Shown here piece after piece: positions 16,454 through 23,886 of a stretch of DNA of 43,805 nucleotides. This DNA is from Euryarchaeota archaeon UBA173 (GTDB lineage: Archaea; Thermoplasmatota; Poseidoniia; Poseidoniales; Thalassarchaeaceae): NCBI GenBank assembly GCA_002498925.1, contig DAJH01000040.1:1-43805 (forward strand). Reading direction: 5' to 3'. How positions within the stretch are numbered: position 1 is the stretch's first letter; each line of letters starts with the position of its first letter. The position numbers and the translations under genes are program-made. The notes beneath the pieces are model-generated. The model was not told the DNA's origin, searched no databases, and worked only from the letters and a program-made list of their open reading frames with translations.

Positions 16454-17224
16454 ATGATTGAAACAGTAATCGAACGGGGGAGGGCTATGACTGAGCGCTC
16501 CTCGTCCATGAGTGTGGCATTATTGCTCGCCCCAACTCTGTGCGTAGTTTCAGTAAGATTCGGGCTTCCGGCCCTTGATGAGGTGATTTCCGAAGACTCG
16601 TTATTGGAGATTGGAATACATTCTGCAGCCGTAATATTAGGGCTGCTGATGTTCCTTAGGTATAGGAGGGTCGAAGATCATGAATACCACAGGTCTAGGG
16701 TCATCAAGGGCCTTTCAAGGACATACAAGAGTGAGGACAGAGGGCTTTGGGAGGATAAGGCAGATCGTGCACTGGAGAGGTTAGAATCTGGCTCTGTAGC
16801 AAAATCTAGGAAATCATCTATGAGATCAAGGGAAAGGATGTCAGGCACTGTGGGGTCCCTGAACTCCGAGATGACTGAAACTGAGATAGGCGACGATTTC
16901 GAGGCAGATGTCAGGGTTTCCGGAGTTCAGACAATTGTCGATGAGGACAAGGTCAAGGAGGAGTCAAAACCAAGGGGACCGTCATTTTCTTCCAGAATTG
17001 GATCAATCATGGACTCGTCAGCTAGGAGGAGAATCGAGAAGAATAAGGCCAAGCAGGAAAAGAGGAAGGCCAAAATCGAAGCTAAGAAATCTTCCTCAAA
17101 TAGCGAGTGGGATGCGCCCGTCACGTCCACTATGGCTAGATCGGTTGTTTCATGCAGACAATGTGGAAACCTGAATAATAGCGGCGTTCAGTACTGCTCT
17201 TCCTGCGGGGATTTCTTGGTCTAG
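16454..17224 (+). CDS. membrane protein with two N-terminal helices, charged linker and C-terminal zinc ribbon
   Basis: The product has 256 residues from ATG 16454 (MIETVIERGRAMTERSS). Two hydrophobic segments lie at about 20-40 (MSVALLLAPTLCVVSVRFGL) and 56-72 (IHSAAVILGLLMFLRY). A long, highly charged cytoplasmic linker follows, containing a Lys/Glu/Ala-rich helix (KNKAKQEKRKAKIEAKK). The C-terminus is a zinc ribbon with CRQCG and CSSCG. Such short C-terminal ribbons are common in archaeal membrane and regulatory proteins and often bind partner proteins. No family name can be given. The gene is 46 bases upstream of dnaJ on the same strand and may share its transcript. Confidence 0.65.
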   Translation: MIETVIERGRAMTERSSSMSVALLLAPTLCVVSVRFGLPALDEVISEDSLLEIGIHSAAVILGLLMFLRYRRVEDHEYHRSRVIKGLSRTYKSEDRGLWEDKADRALERLESGSVAKSRKSSMRSRERMSGTVGSLNSEMTETEIGDDFEADVRVSGVQTIVDEDKVKEESKPRGPSFSSRIGSIMDSSARRRIEKNKAKQEKRKAKIEAKKSSSNSEWDAPVTSTMARSVVSCRQCGNLNNSGVQYCSSCGDFLV

Positions 17225-17270
17225 TGGGGAACGGTTGAAAGCACCCAGTAATGAGCCCGTGGTCGATAAC

Positions 17271-18422
17271 ATGCCGGAGAAGAGGGACTACTATGATGTC
17301 CTGGGTCTTTCTAGGGGCGCTAGTAAGGGAGAAATTCGTAAAGCTTACAGATCCCTTGCTAGGAAGCACCATCCGGATAAGAACCCCGAAGATCCCGAAG
17401 CTGAAAGTAGGTTCAAGGAACTCTCAGAAGCTTTCGCCATACTTTCCGATGACGATGAAAGAAGGAAGTATGACACATTTGGGCATAATTCCCCCGGTGG
17501 TTCGCCATTTGGACCAGGGGGATTCCAAGGGGTCAATATCAGTATAGATGACCTATTTGGAGGTGACCTAGGGGGTATTTTCAGTCAATTTTTCGGTTCT
17601 TCATCTGGAAATAGGAGACCTAAGGGATCTGATTTGATGGTCAGACATTCTGTTCCCTTTCAAACAGCAATGGATGGCTGCGAGGAAGAAATAGAATTTG
17701 AAGCACTCAGAACATGTGACGACTGTGAAGGAAAGGGGTCGAAAGACCCCTCTTCAGTGAGGCCATGCCCGGCCTGTGATGGAAGGGGCAGGATAGAGAG
17801 GGTAGAGAGAATCGGTCCGTTTACCCAGAGAGTCGTCTCAGACTGCCCCTCGTGTGATGGCGATGGAAGGATCATCCAGAATCCTTGCGATTCTTGCGGA
17901 GGTTCTGGACGCTCAAATCAAACAAAGAAAGTAAGGTTCACCGTCCCTGCAGGAGTATCTTCCGGAGTCAGGCTGAGGATGAGGGGTCACGGCGAGGCTG
18001 CAAGGAATGGGAGAGGGGACTCCGGCGATTTGTACATCGAGATAGATGTAGAGGGCCATGAATGGTTTGAGAGGGATGGTTCTGATTTACTCATGGCTCT
18101 CCCAATTGGCTTTGCAGATCTACTCCTTGGAACTTCTGTAAAGATACCTCACGTAGACGGTACTGATATCACAGTTAAGATTCCAGCAGGGTCAAACCCA
18201 GGCGACACTATTTCTATACCGGGAAGGGGTCTTCCGGGACAAGGATCTAGGGCCAGAGGGGAGGTTTCAGTGGTATTGAAATTAGACATCCCATCGAGTG
18301 TTTCCCGTGCAGACAAGAAGAGGATTTCCGAAATGTATGATATCCTCGGTACGAACGAAGATGATATTGAGCAGAAAATAAGGGATGAAGCGTATAGACG
18401 CAGGAATTCAAGGATTAGATAG
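17271..18422 (+). CDS. dnaJ: chaperone DnaJ (Hsp40, type I)
   Basis: The product has 383 residues from ATG 17271 (MPEKRDYYDVLGLSRGAS). The J domain (about 4-68) carries HPD at 34-36 within KHHPDKNPEDP. A Gly/Phe-rich region follows (SPGGSPFGPGGFQG). Four CxxCxGxG zinc-binding repeats start near residue 148: CDDCEGKG, CPACDGRG, CPSCDGDG and CDSCGGSG. The two beta-sandwich substrate-binding domains complete the protein (KVRFTVPAGVSSGVRLR, then GDLYIEIDVEGHEWFERDG). It stimulates DnaK ATPase activity and delivers unfolded clients. Neither dnaK nor grpE is in the window, so the chaperone set is split. An in-frame TTG at 17235 adds 12 unconserved residues and is rejected. Confidence 0.95.
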   Translation: MPEKRDYYDVLGLSRGASKGEIRKAYRSLARKHHPDKNPEDPEAESRFKELSEAFAILSDDDERRKYDTFGHNSPGGSPFGPGGFQGVNISIDDLFGGDLGGIFSQFFGSSSGNRRPKGSDLMVRHSVPFQTAMDGCEEEIEFEALRTCDDCEGKGSKDPSSVRPCPACDGRGRIERVERIGPFTQRVVSDCPSCDGDGRIIQNPCDSCGGSGRSNQTKKVRFTVPAGVSSGVRLRMRGHGEAARNGRGDSGDLYIEIDVEGHEWFERDGSDLLMALPIGFADLLLGTSVKIPHVDGTDITVKIPAGSNPGDTISIPGRGLPGQGSRARGEVSVVLKLDIPSSVSRADKKRISEMYDILGTNEDDIEQKIRDEAYRRRNSRIR

Positions 18423-18427
18423 TTTTT
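18423..18427 (+). terminator. T-run terminator candidate after dnaJ
   Basis: Five T's directly follow the dnaJ TAG and are followed by ATT and a pyrimidine-rich stretch. Archaeal termination usually needs only a T-rich non-template stretch. The run lies within the three-base gap and first bases of the convergent gene's stop. Confidence 0.35.
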
Positions 18428-20582
18428 ATTCCTCTTCTAGGCTCTTCCAATCCACAGCACTTCTTGGAGTCGCAGCAACCGGATCTCCTCCTACCAGTCC
18501 CGATAAATGGAAGCTTAGTACACTGGGATTCCCATCTATTTTGACCCGAATGAACGTCTTACTATCGGACTCTAAGGTATCCAGGAAAACCTCATCCCCG
18601 CCAAATAGTCGATTGGGCGAGACTTCAGAAATATCGGCTACAGCACCCTCTGGAGAGTGGAATCGTATCGCTGCTAACTTCCAATCCTCAGGCCCAACTC
18701 TAATTCCAAGAATCAGTGAGCTGCCCCCTTCTACACCCCATGCGCATACTTCGATCTGCTCCGTCATATGACGAATTACAGGATCACCCCACTCAGAGAT
18801 TATTCCAGCCCATGGGCTATCTCCAAGCTGATGGAGTGCAGATTCTACAACTTGCTCGTTCGTCTCACTCTCGGAAACGTCCTTAGAGAGCCTCTCTCGA
18901 AGCCTCCTAAGCCTCCTTCTTTCGTGAATCTCAATTATTTCAGCTCCTTTAGTGCCATAGAACAACCTCTTCCTTTCCCACCAAATTACAATTATTAGCG
19001 GTACTATCATCAACGCTCCAAGGAATAAATAAAGATCCTTGAATAAGTATGATAGGTCACTTAATTGCGCATCATCTGGGATATCTTCACCAGCATAGAT
19101 CAGTGTGAATCGATATTCAACTTCAACGTCTGAGGAAGCCAACTTTTCTATTCTGAGGGCGTGAGTCCCCATCGGCATACTGATTATTGACCCATTCGTG
19201 GAATTCAAAATAATCCAGCTCCCCTGGTCGAGAGATTGAATTTGGAAATTCACCGGTGACGCACCCTCGTCTCTGATGTAAACTCTGGAGCCATTTTGAT
19301 CCTCGATTTTTATGGGATGAACATCTACGTTATCACCTAGGCCCAATGTCCCAGATAGCACCTTTGGGCTGGGGAAAATCGGTTCATAGTAGTCAACTGT
19401 ATCGCCCTCGCTCCAGAGGTAGTCAGGAGCATCCCCGATCATATTTCCATCATTACCGGAGTCTGATGAGATTCCTATGGTCCAAGAAGAAGGGCCACTC
19501 GAAGTGATTCTGAACTCTATCGAATGTACATCGGCGAGCGTTACTATATTGTCCGGGCATGAAGGCCCCTGTTCCTGTATCACCGCCTCACCATTCGATG
19601 ATTTCAGGTGTATTCCAACAGAAACATCCCCTCTGAATGTGCAGTCCGGATTAATTTCCATTTTACCCCCGGCCTGAAGCAATAGAGAATCTCCATCAGT
19701 ATCGAATCCAGAAACATGTCCGGTGTATGACACTGAACGAAATTCCAAGTGTTCACCATGATTCCATTCACCCTCCAAGTCCCCTCCACCGGGGGCTTCT
19801 AGATTATTGTCAAATCTCGAAACCTCGATTTTGTACGGGGTCAATCCCGAATCAATCGAATGAACAATTCTCAGCCATAGGCTCGAATTCATCGGATAGT
19901 CGAGGATAATTGGAAAACTACCCCCGCCCTCATAAATTTCTAGTAGCGATTTAGAACCCATGCCACTTTCCCAAATTTCCAAATCAGCAACTCCTCCGGA
20001 CTTGAAATCCTCTATGACTACGACATCACCATTGCCTCCCGGTATCCTGATTGAATCCTTATCATCCTGATTTTCCAGAGAACCAACAATAATTGCACCC
20101 TCCTTAACAGCCCCCAGATCCTCTGATTGGCCGTTCAACTCACACCTATCCAGTTGACAGATGGAAGTAGCATCAATCTCGAATTCTACAGCCTGGTTCC
20201 CGGGGACAGGGACAGTACTGGGCAAATCCCCCGGCTCGACCAAATTGGTTTCACTCGGGAGTATCGAATCGTACCCTATGTCGTCAATATCGAAGCCCTC
20301 TCCCAAATTCACCCTCCAAGATAGATTATTGTCAACGATTCCAGACCATTGGACTAGGTGAGTGTCAGAAATCGTATATTCTTCCCCGTCTACTTGGACG
20401 ACTAACTCCAGTTCCGAGCAACTAATTTGCAGGCATTCAAACTCCAACCAAGCTGGACCATGTCCTTCCACATGCCCCTCAACGACGCCAATCCCCCCCT
20501 CTTCAGCTATTGATGTGGGGAAAGTGAAGGCAAAAGTTGAGGCCAGAATCAGTGAAAGAATCGCCGCCCTCGCCTGACTCAT
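18426..20582 (-). CDS. membrane-anchored surface protein with a large cytoplasmic domain
   Basis: The product has 718 residues from ATG 20582 (MSQARAAILSLILASTFAF). A signal peptide with probable cleavage after SIAEE opens it. About 480 extracellular residues follow, made of beta-sandwich-like segments rich in Ser, Gly and Asp, with two early Cys pairs (CLQISCSELE and CQLDRCELNG). The membrane helix (LYLFLGALMIVPLIIVIWW, about 510-530) is followed by a stop-transfer ERKRLF. The remaining ~180 residues are cytoplasmic and look folded: a charged helix (ERRRLRRLRERLSKD), then a mixed alpha/beta region ending VDWKSLEEE. Large cytoplasmic domains are unusual for a simple anchored adhesin, so signalling or scaffolding is possible. 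I recognise no family. A TATA-like box at 20606-20613 favours ATG 20582 over the upstream TTG at 20600. Confidence 0.7.
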   Translation of the reverse strand: MSQARAAILSLILASTFAFTFPTSIAEEGGIGVVEGHVEGHGPAWLEFECLQISCSELELVVQVDGEEYTISDTHLVQWSGIVDNNLSWRVNLGEGFDIDDIGYDSILPSETNLVEPGDLPSTVPVPGNQAVEFEIDATSICQLDRCELNGQSEDLGAVKEGAIIVGSLENQDDKDSIRIPGGNGDVVVIEDFKSGGVADLEIWESGMGSKSLLEIYEGGGSFPIILDYPMNSSLWLRIVHSIDSGLTPYKIEVSRFDNNLEAPGGGDLEGEWNHGEHLEFRSVSYTGHVSGFDTDGDSLLLQAGGKMEINPDCTFRGDVSVGIHLKSSNGEAVIQEQGPSCPDNIVTLADVHSIEFRITSSGPSSWTIGISSDSGNDGNMIGDAPDYLWSEGDTVDYYEPIFPSPKVLSGTLGLGDNVDVHPIKIEDQNGSRVYIRDEGASPVNFQIQSLDQGSWIILNSTNGSIISMPMGTHALRIEKLASSDVEVEYRFTLIYAGEDIPDDAQLSDLSYLFKDLYLFLGALMIVPLIIVIWWERKRLFYGTKGAEIIEIHERRRLRRLRERLSKDVSESETNEQVVESALHQLGDSPWAGIISEWGDPVIRHMTEQIEVCAWGVEGGSSLILGIRVGPEDWKLAAIRFHSPEGAVADISEVSPNRLFGGDEVFLDTLESDSKTFIRVKIDGNPSVLSFHLSGLVGGDPVAATPRSAVDWKSLEEE

Positions 20583-20605
20583 GCAATCCCCGAGTAGCAA
20601 TCAGC

Positions 20606-20613
20606 CTTAGAAT
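20606..20613 (-). promoter_or_regulatory. TATA-like box for the surface protein gene
   Basis: The minus strand reads ATTCTAAG, centred 27-28 bases before ATG 20582. It lies in the 62-base gap shared with the divergent archaeosine synthase gene. Confidence 0.35.
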
Positions 20614-20644
20614 CCTTCAAGCGAAGTTTCTCATTCGAGGCACT

Positions 20645-22426
20645 ATGGAGGACAGGCCACTAGCACGAGATGTCATAGCTAGACAACGAGTCTCTAGGCT
20701 ATTTTCACTAGGAGACAGGGCGAATCCAGCATCTTGGGCACCAGCTATCATTATTTCAGAAGATGATCCAGAATTACCCATTTCAATGTCCCCACTGTCA
20801 TTCAGAAGGGACAACTCTGATTTTCCTTCAAAACTCACCATGTTCACCAGGGCAGATATTTGTTATCCATTCGATGGCCTCGATGCATGGGAGGCTAACG
20901 AAGGCCTCATTTTACCCCCTAGTCTCGAAGAATCAGACTCAGGAAGTTTTGGCACTGGCCTCAATCTGCTCCCGGTCTCCTGGCAGTCATTGCATCATGA
21001 CAACACACTTTCCGATGAATCACTGGAGCCTTCGGTCGTCGTGCTTACCGATGCCCCACAGCTAGCTAACAATCGTGGAAAACTCGTACAGGCCTTGGAC
21101 GTTGTTAGGAGGAGATTCCCTACTTCTCTAATTTGGACTCCAGGGATTTCAGGTCCCGATAATTGCCATCTACTTTCATGGCTTGGTGTGGATTTATTTG
21201 ACCTTTCCAGATCGAGAAATGCATCTGCGGCCGGTATCATTCTTTCCCAGAGTGGACCTCGCGAACCAGAGGTCACATTGGGGGAAAATGCTGATATTGA
21301 CACTCAGATCAATCATTGGGTGTCTGCACTTTCAGACCTGAGGCAGTCAATCAGAACAGGTACACTCAGGGAATCAGTGGAGAAATGCATCGTCTCTAGC
21401 CCCCGCTCTGTCGAGAGGTTGAGGGTACACGACGCATTAATGAGTGGCAATACAGCTAATGCGGGACTATCAAGCACAGTGGAGGGCAAGAGAAGACTCC
21501 GATGCAACTCGCCAATTAGTCGAGATGACCCACTCATTCAAGATTGGAGGGCGAGGGTCTCGGAAACTCATGTCCCCCCCTCTCATCAGGCCGACATACT
21601 TCTCCTGCTCCCATGTTCGGCCACTAAGCCGTACAGGCTCTCTCCAAGCCATCATAGATTCATGAAGAATATTTCAAGTAACAGAATCCACCAAGTCATG
21701 GTTACAGCACCTCTTGGACTAGTGCCAAGGGAGCTTGAAGATCTATGGCCTGCAGCACATTATGACATCCCAGTCACCGGAGATTGGGATGAAGATGAAA
21801 TAGCGATAATTACGAGAATGGTAAGTAGGATTGTTGAAAGGGTCGGATACAAGCAAGTGATCAACCACTCCGGATTAGAATTTTGCATTGATGGAATTAA
21901 TGTCCGTGACACTAGGAATGGTGAAACTGCTGGTTCTCAGAATTCGTTAAGCAAATTGCATGAAGCCAGTATGGATATTCCCCTTTCGTTAGATTTGGAA
22001 GATGTCAAACAATCAGAGGAGAGGTTACGCACTATGGAGTCGAGATCCAGGTTTATTCACGGTACCGACAAATGGCTCGAAGGTACCGTAGTTTCAGGAA
22101 GGCCCCCGATTCTAACAATTTCAAAATCAGGAGATCAACTGGCTAGATGGAATCCGAGAGATGGAAGGTTTGCTTTCTCAAAAAAATCCCTGCCAATTAT
22201 CGACGAAAGCGGAAAGTTTCCAAAAGCCCACTTAATTGAGAACCATGACTGGATTGGAGACATTTTCCCGACAAATATCGAAAACTTCGAGGGGGACATC
22301 AGAGTAGGTGACGAGATGTTAGTCTATCAGGATGGCACTCTGGTAGGCTCTGCAAGGGCGGCGGCCCCTGTATGGGAATGGCCCAAAGGACCAGGTAGGC
22401 TGGCTCGTACTAGGCACAGGCTCTGA
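20645..22426 (+). CDS. arcS: archaeosine synthase (ArcS, TgtA2)
   Basis: The product has 593 residues from ATG 20645 (MEDRPLARDVIARQR). The diagnostic motif PCSATKPYRLSPSH near residue 322 fits the ArcS signature PC-x3-KPY-x2-S-x2-H exactly; its Lys attacks preQ0. The N-terminal part resembles a degenerate tRNA-guanine transglycosylase barrel. The C-terminal ~75 residues form a PUA RNA-binding domain (…GDIRVGDEMLVYQDGTLVGSARA…). ArcS acts on preQ0 at position 15 in the tRNA D-loop to form archaeosine, a modification specific to archaea. The transglycosylase that inserts preQ0 is not in the window. Ribosomal protein S15 follows after 75 bases on the same strand. Confidence 0.9.
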   Translation: MEDRPLARDVIARQRVSRLFSLGDRANPASWAPAIIISEDDPELPISMSPLSFRRDNSDFPSKLTMFTRADICYPFDGLDAWEANEGLILPPSLEESDSGSFGTGLNLLPVSWQSLHHDNTLSDESLEPSVVVLTDAPQLANNRGKLVQALDVVRRRFPTSLIWTPGISGPDNCHLLSWLGVDLFDLSRSRNASAAGIILSQSGPREPEVTLGENADIDTQINHWVSALSDLRQSIRTGTLRESVEKCIVSSPRSVERLRVHDALMSGNTANAGLSSTVEGKRRLRCNSPISRDDPLIQDWRARVSETHVPPSHQADILLLLPCSATKPYRLSPSHHRFMKNISSNRIHQVMVTAPLGLVPRELEDLWPAAHYDIPVTGDWDEDEIAIITRMVSRIVERVGYKQVINHSGLEFCIDGINVRDTRNGETAGSQNSLSKLHEASMDIPLSLDLEDVKQSEERLRTMESRSRFIHGTDKWLEGTVVSGRPPILTISKSGDQLARWNPRDGRFAFSKKSLPIIDESGKFPKAHLIENHDWIGDIFPTNIENFEGDIRVGDEMLVYQDGTLVGSARAAAPVWEWPKGPGRLARTRHRL

Positions 22427-22455
22427 GGCCCACCAACTCTGGTGCCCCATCGCAG

Positions 22456-22494
22456 CGATTAAAGAGGGGGAGTAGGTCGCCCGCTCGCTGGAGG
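22456..22494 (+). promoter_or_regulatory. TATA-like box and Shine-Dalgarno for rps15
   Basis: CGATTAAAG (22456-22464) is the only AT-rich element in the gap and could place a start near 22488. GGAGG (22490-22494) then lies seven bases before ATG 22502, the clearest Shine-Dalgarno in the window. It decides the start against an out-of-frame ATG at 22498. Confidence 0.5.
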
Positions 22495-22501
22495 CACATG
22501 T

Positions 22502-22957
22502 ATGGCACGAATGCATAGCAAGGGCAAGGGTGCAAGCGGTTCATCTAAGCCCAATTCTGGTAACCTGCCAGATTGGTCCGAGACCGACAAGAGTGCTATA
22601 GAAGAACTCATAATCAGTATGGCAAAGGACGGCCACACAACTGCAATGATTGGCATGGTCCTCAGAGATCAACATGCTGTCCCCGATGTCCGTCTCGCCA
22701 CTGGAGAGAGAATTTCACAGATTCTTGAAAGGAATGGTATTTCTCCCAAGTTCCCGGAGGATATGATGAACCTAATGAGGAGGGCACTAGGCCTGATAGA
22801 TCACCTAAATGCCAATTCCAAGGACCTTCATAACCGTCGTCAGTTGGAACTGTGTGAGTCCAAGATTAGGAGGCTAGCTGAATATTACAAGGGTTCAGGA
22901 AAGCTAGATGGCGACTGGCAATACAAGAGAGACCAACTAAGGTTGATGGTTGAATAG
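22502..22957 (+). CDS. rps15: 30S ribosomal protein S15 (archaeal/eukaryotic S13e type)
   Basis: The product has 151 residues, the normal archaeal length. It starts MARMHSKGKGASGS and has the N-terminal extension of the archaeal/eukaryotic form (…PDWSETDKSAIEELIISMAKDG, then IGMVLRDQHAVPDVRLATG). The classical S15 helices follow, with LGLIDHLNANSKDLHNRRQ matching the rRNA-binding LxxHLxxxxKDxxxRR block. It binds 16S rRNA in the platform of the small subunit. The next gene on the strand is the DHH-like protein, a pairing known from many euryarchaea. Confidence 0.95.
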   Translation: MARMHSKGKGASGSSKPNSGNLPDWSETDKSAIEELIISMAKDGHTTAMIGMVLRDQHAVPDVRLATGERISQILERNGISPKFPEDMMNLMRRALGLIDHLNANSKDLHNRRQLELCESKIRRLAEYYKGSGKLDGDWQYKRDQLRLMVE

Positions 22958-22998
22958 TCAATAGTAGGGGATTTGAACGTACACCCCTTCGCGTTCCT

Positions 22999-23886
22999 AT
23001 GCGAACACTGGTTGATGAGGAAATTTTCTCGCCTGTCGCAGAAATACTACGCTCAGTGGCCTCGATGGTTCGTTCTGGAAAAAGAATCACCCTTTCGTCT
23101 ACAGATTCGACGCTCACCTCATCTCTCGCCATGGCACCTATCGAGGCGGCCCTTCTGGACGAGGGAATTCCCTACAGTAGGGTAATTACCAACAGACCCG
23201 AAGAAAAATCAGCAGGCTTGACACCCCCGTTCATTTTGTTCGATCCCTCGCTAGAAGAGTTCAGCTTCGATTCGAATATACCAGCAGTAGTTATTGGAGC
23301 GGACGTACCAACTACTGCCCATATGGGGCAGCAGGGCAAGGGCCGGAATGGCGCCCTAACCCCCGCAGCCATTTCACATGCACTCGCTCAGCTAATTTCC
23401 CCCACTGGTAAGAGGGTGAGGAGAATGAGGCCATGGTCAATTTCAGGAAATTGGATTCATCCCTCAATGGATACAACTTATGATCCAGTATTCACGACAC
23501 TCAGGGACTTACTCGAGGACGAGGGTACAATCAGTGTCGTGCCCCTTCCCGAAGTCCCCCTGCTAGAGCCATCGACTCGACCATGGATTGACGAAGGGGA
23601 CCTCGTAGCAGTGAAGGAAAGATGGCCGCATTTGGACGCCGAAGGTAGAGCACGAGCGATCTCCCATCTCATGAGGCCAGGACTAACCTCTTCGACACCT
23701 TCTACATCACGTTTCGAGGAATTGGGCTGGCATTGCATTCTTGCCCCATCCTGGGTTCACGATTTAGCTGACCAGATAAGAATGGCAACCCTGCTGTGGA
23801 AGGAAATGGATAACAATCTAGCAGCTGGGAAGGTAATTGATGCCCTGATCTCAAATGGCGCATTATTCCCTACTCTATCCGAATGA
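22999..23886 (+). CDS. degenerate RecJ/DHH-family (GAN/Cdc45-like) protein
   Basis: The product has 295 residues. It follows rps15 after 41 bases, the place where many euryarchaea carry a recJ-like gene of the GINS-associated nuclease/Cdc45 group. The segment ITLSSTDSTLTSSLAMAPIEAALLD aligns by eye with the first DHH motif (…DxDGxTSAxxxxxxL), but the metal-binding Asp residues are mostly replaced. The next motif region (VVIGADVPTTAHMGQQGKG) lacks the DHH itself. Length is at the short end of the family. If the assignment is right, the protein is probably catalytically inactive and might act as a replication-helicase partner, as Cdc45 does. The call depends on context and one weak motif, so an unrelated hypothetical remains possible. 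The 3' end overlaps the convergent gene by 17 bases. Confidence 0.5.
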   Translation: MRTLVDEEIFSPVAEILRSVASMVRSGKRITLSSTDSTLTSSLAMAPIEAALLDEGIPYSRVITNRPEEKSAGLTPPFILFDPSLEEFSFDSNIPAVVIGADVPTTAHMGQQGKGRNGALTPAAISHALAQLISPTGKRVRRMRPWSISGNWIHPSMDTTYDPVFTTLRDLLEDEGTISVVPLPEVPLLEPSTRPWIDEGDLVAVKERWPHLDAEGRARAISHLMRPGLTSSTPSTSRFEELGWHCILAPSWVHDLADQIRMATLLWKEMDNNLAAGKVIDALISNGALFPTLSE

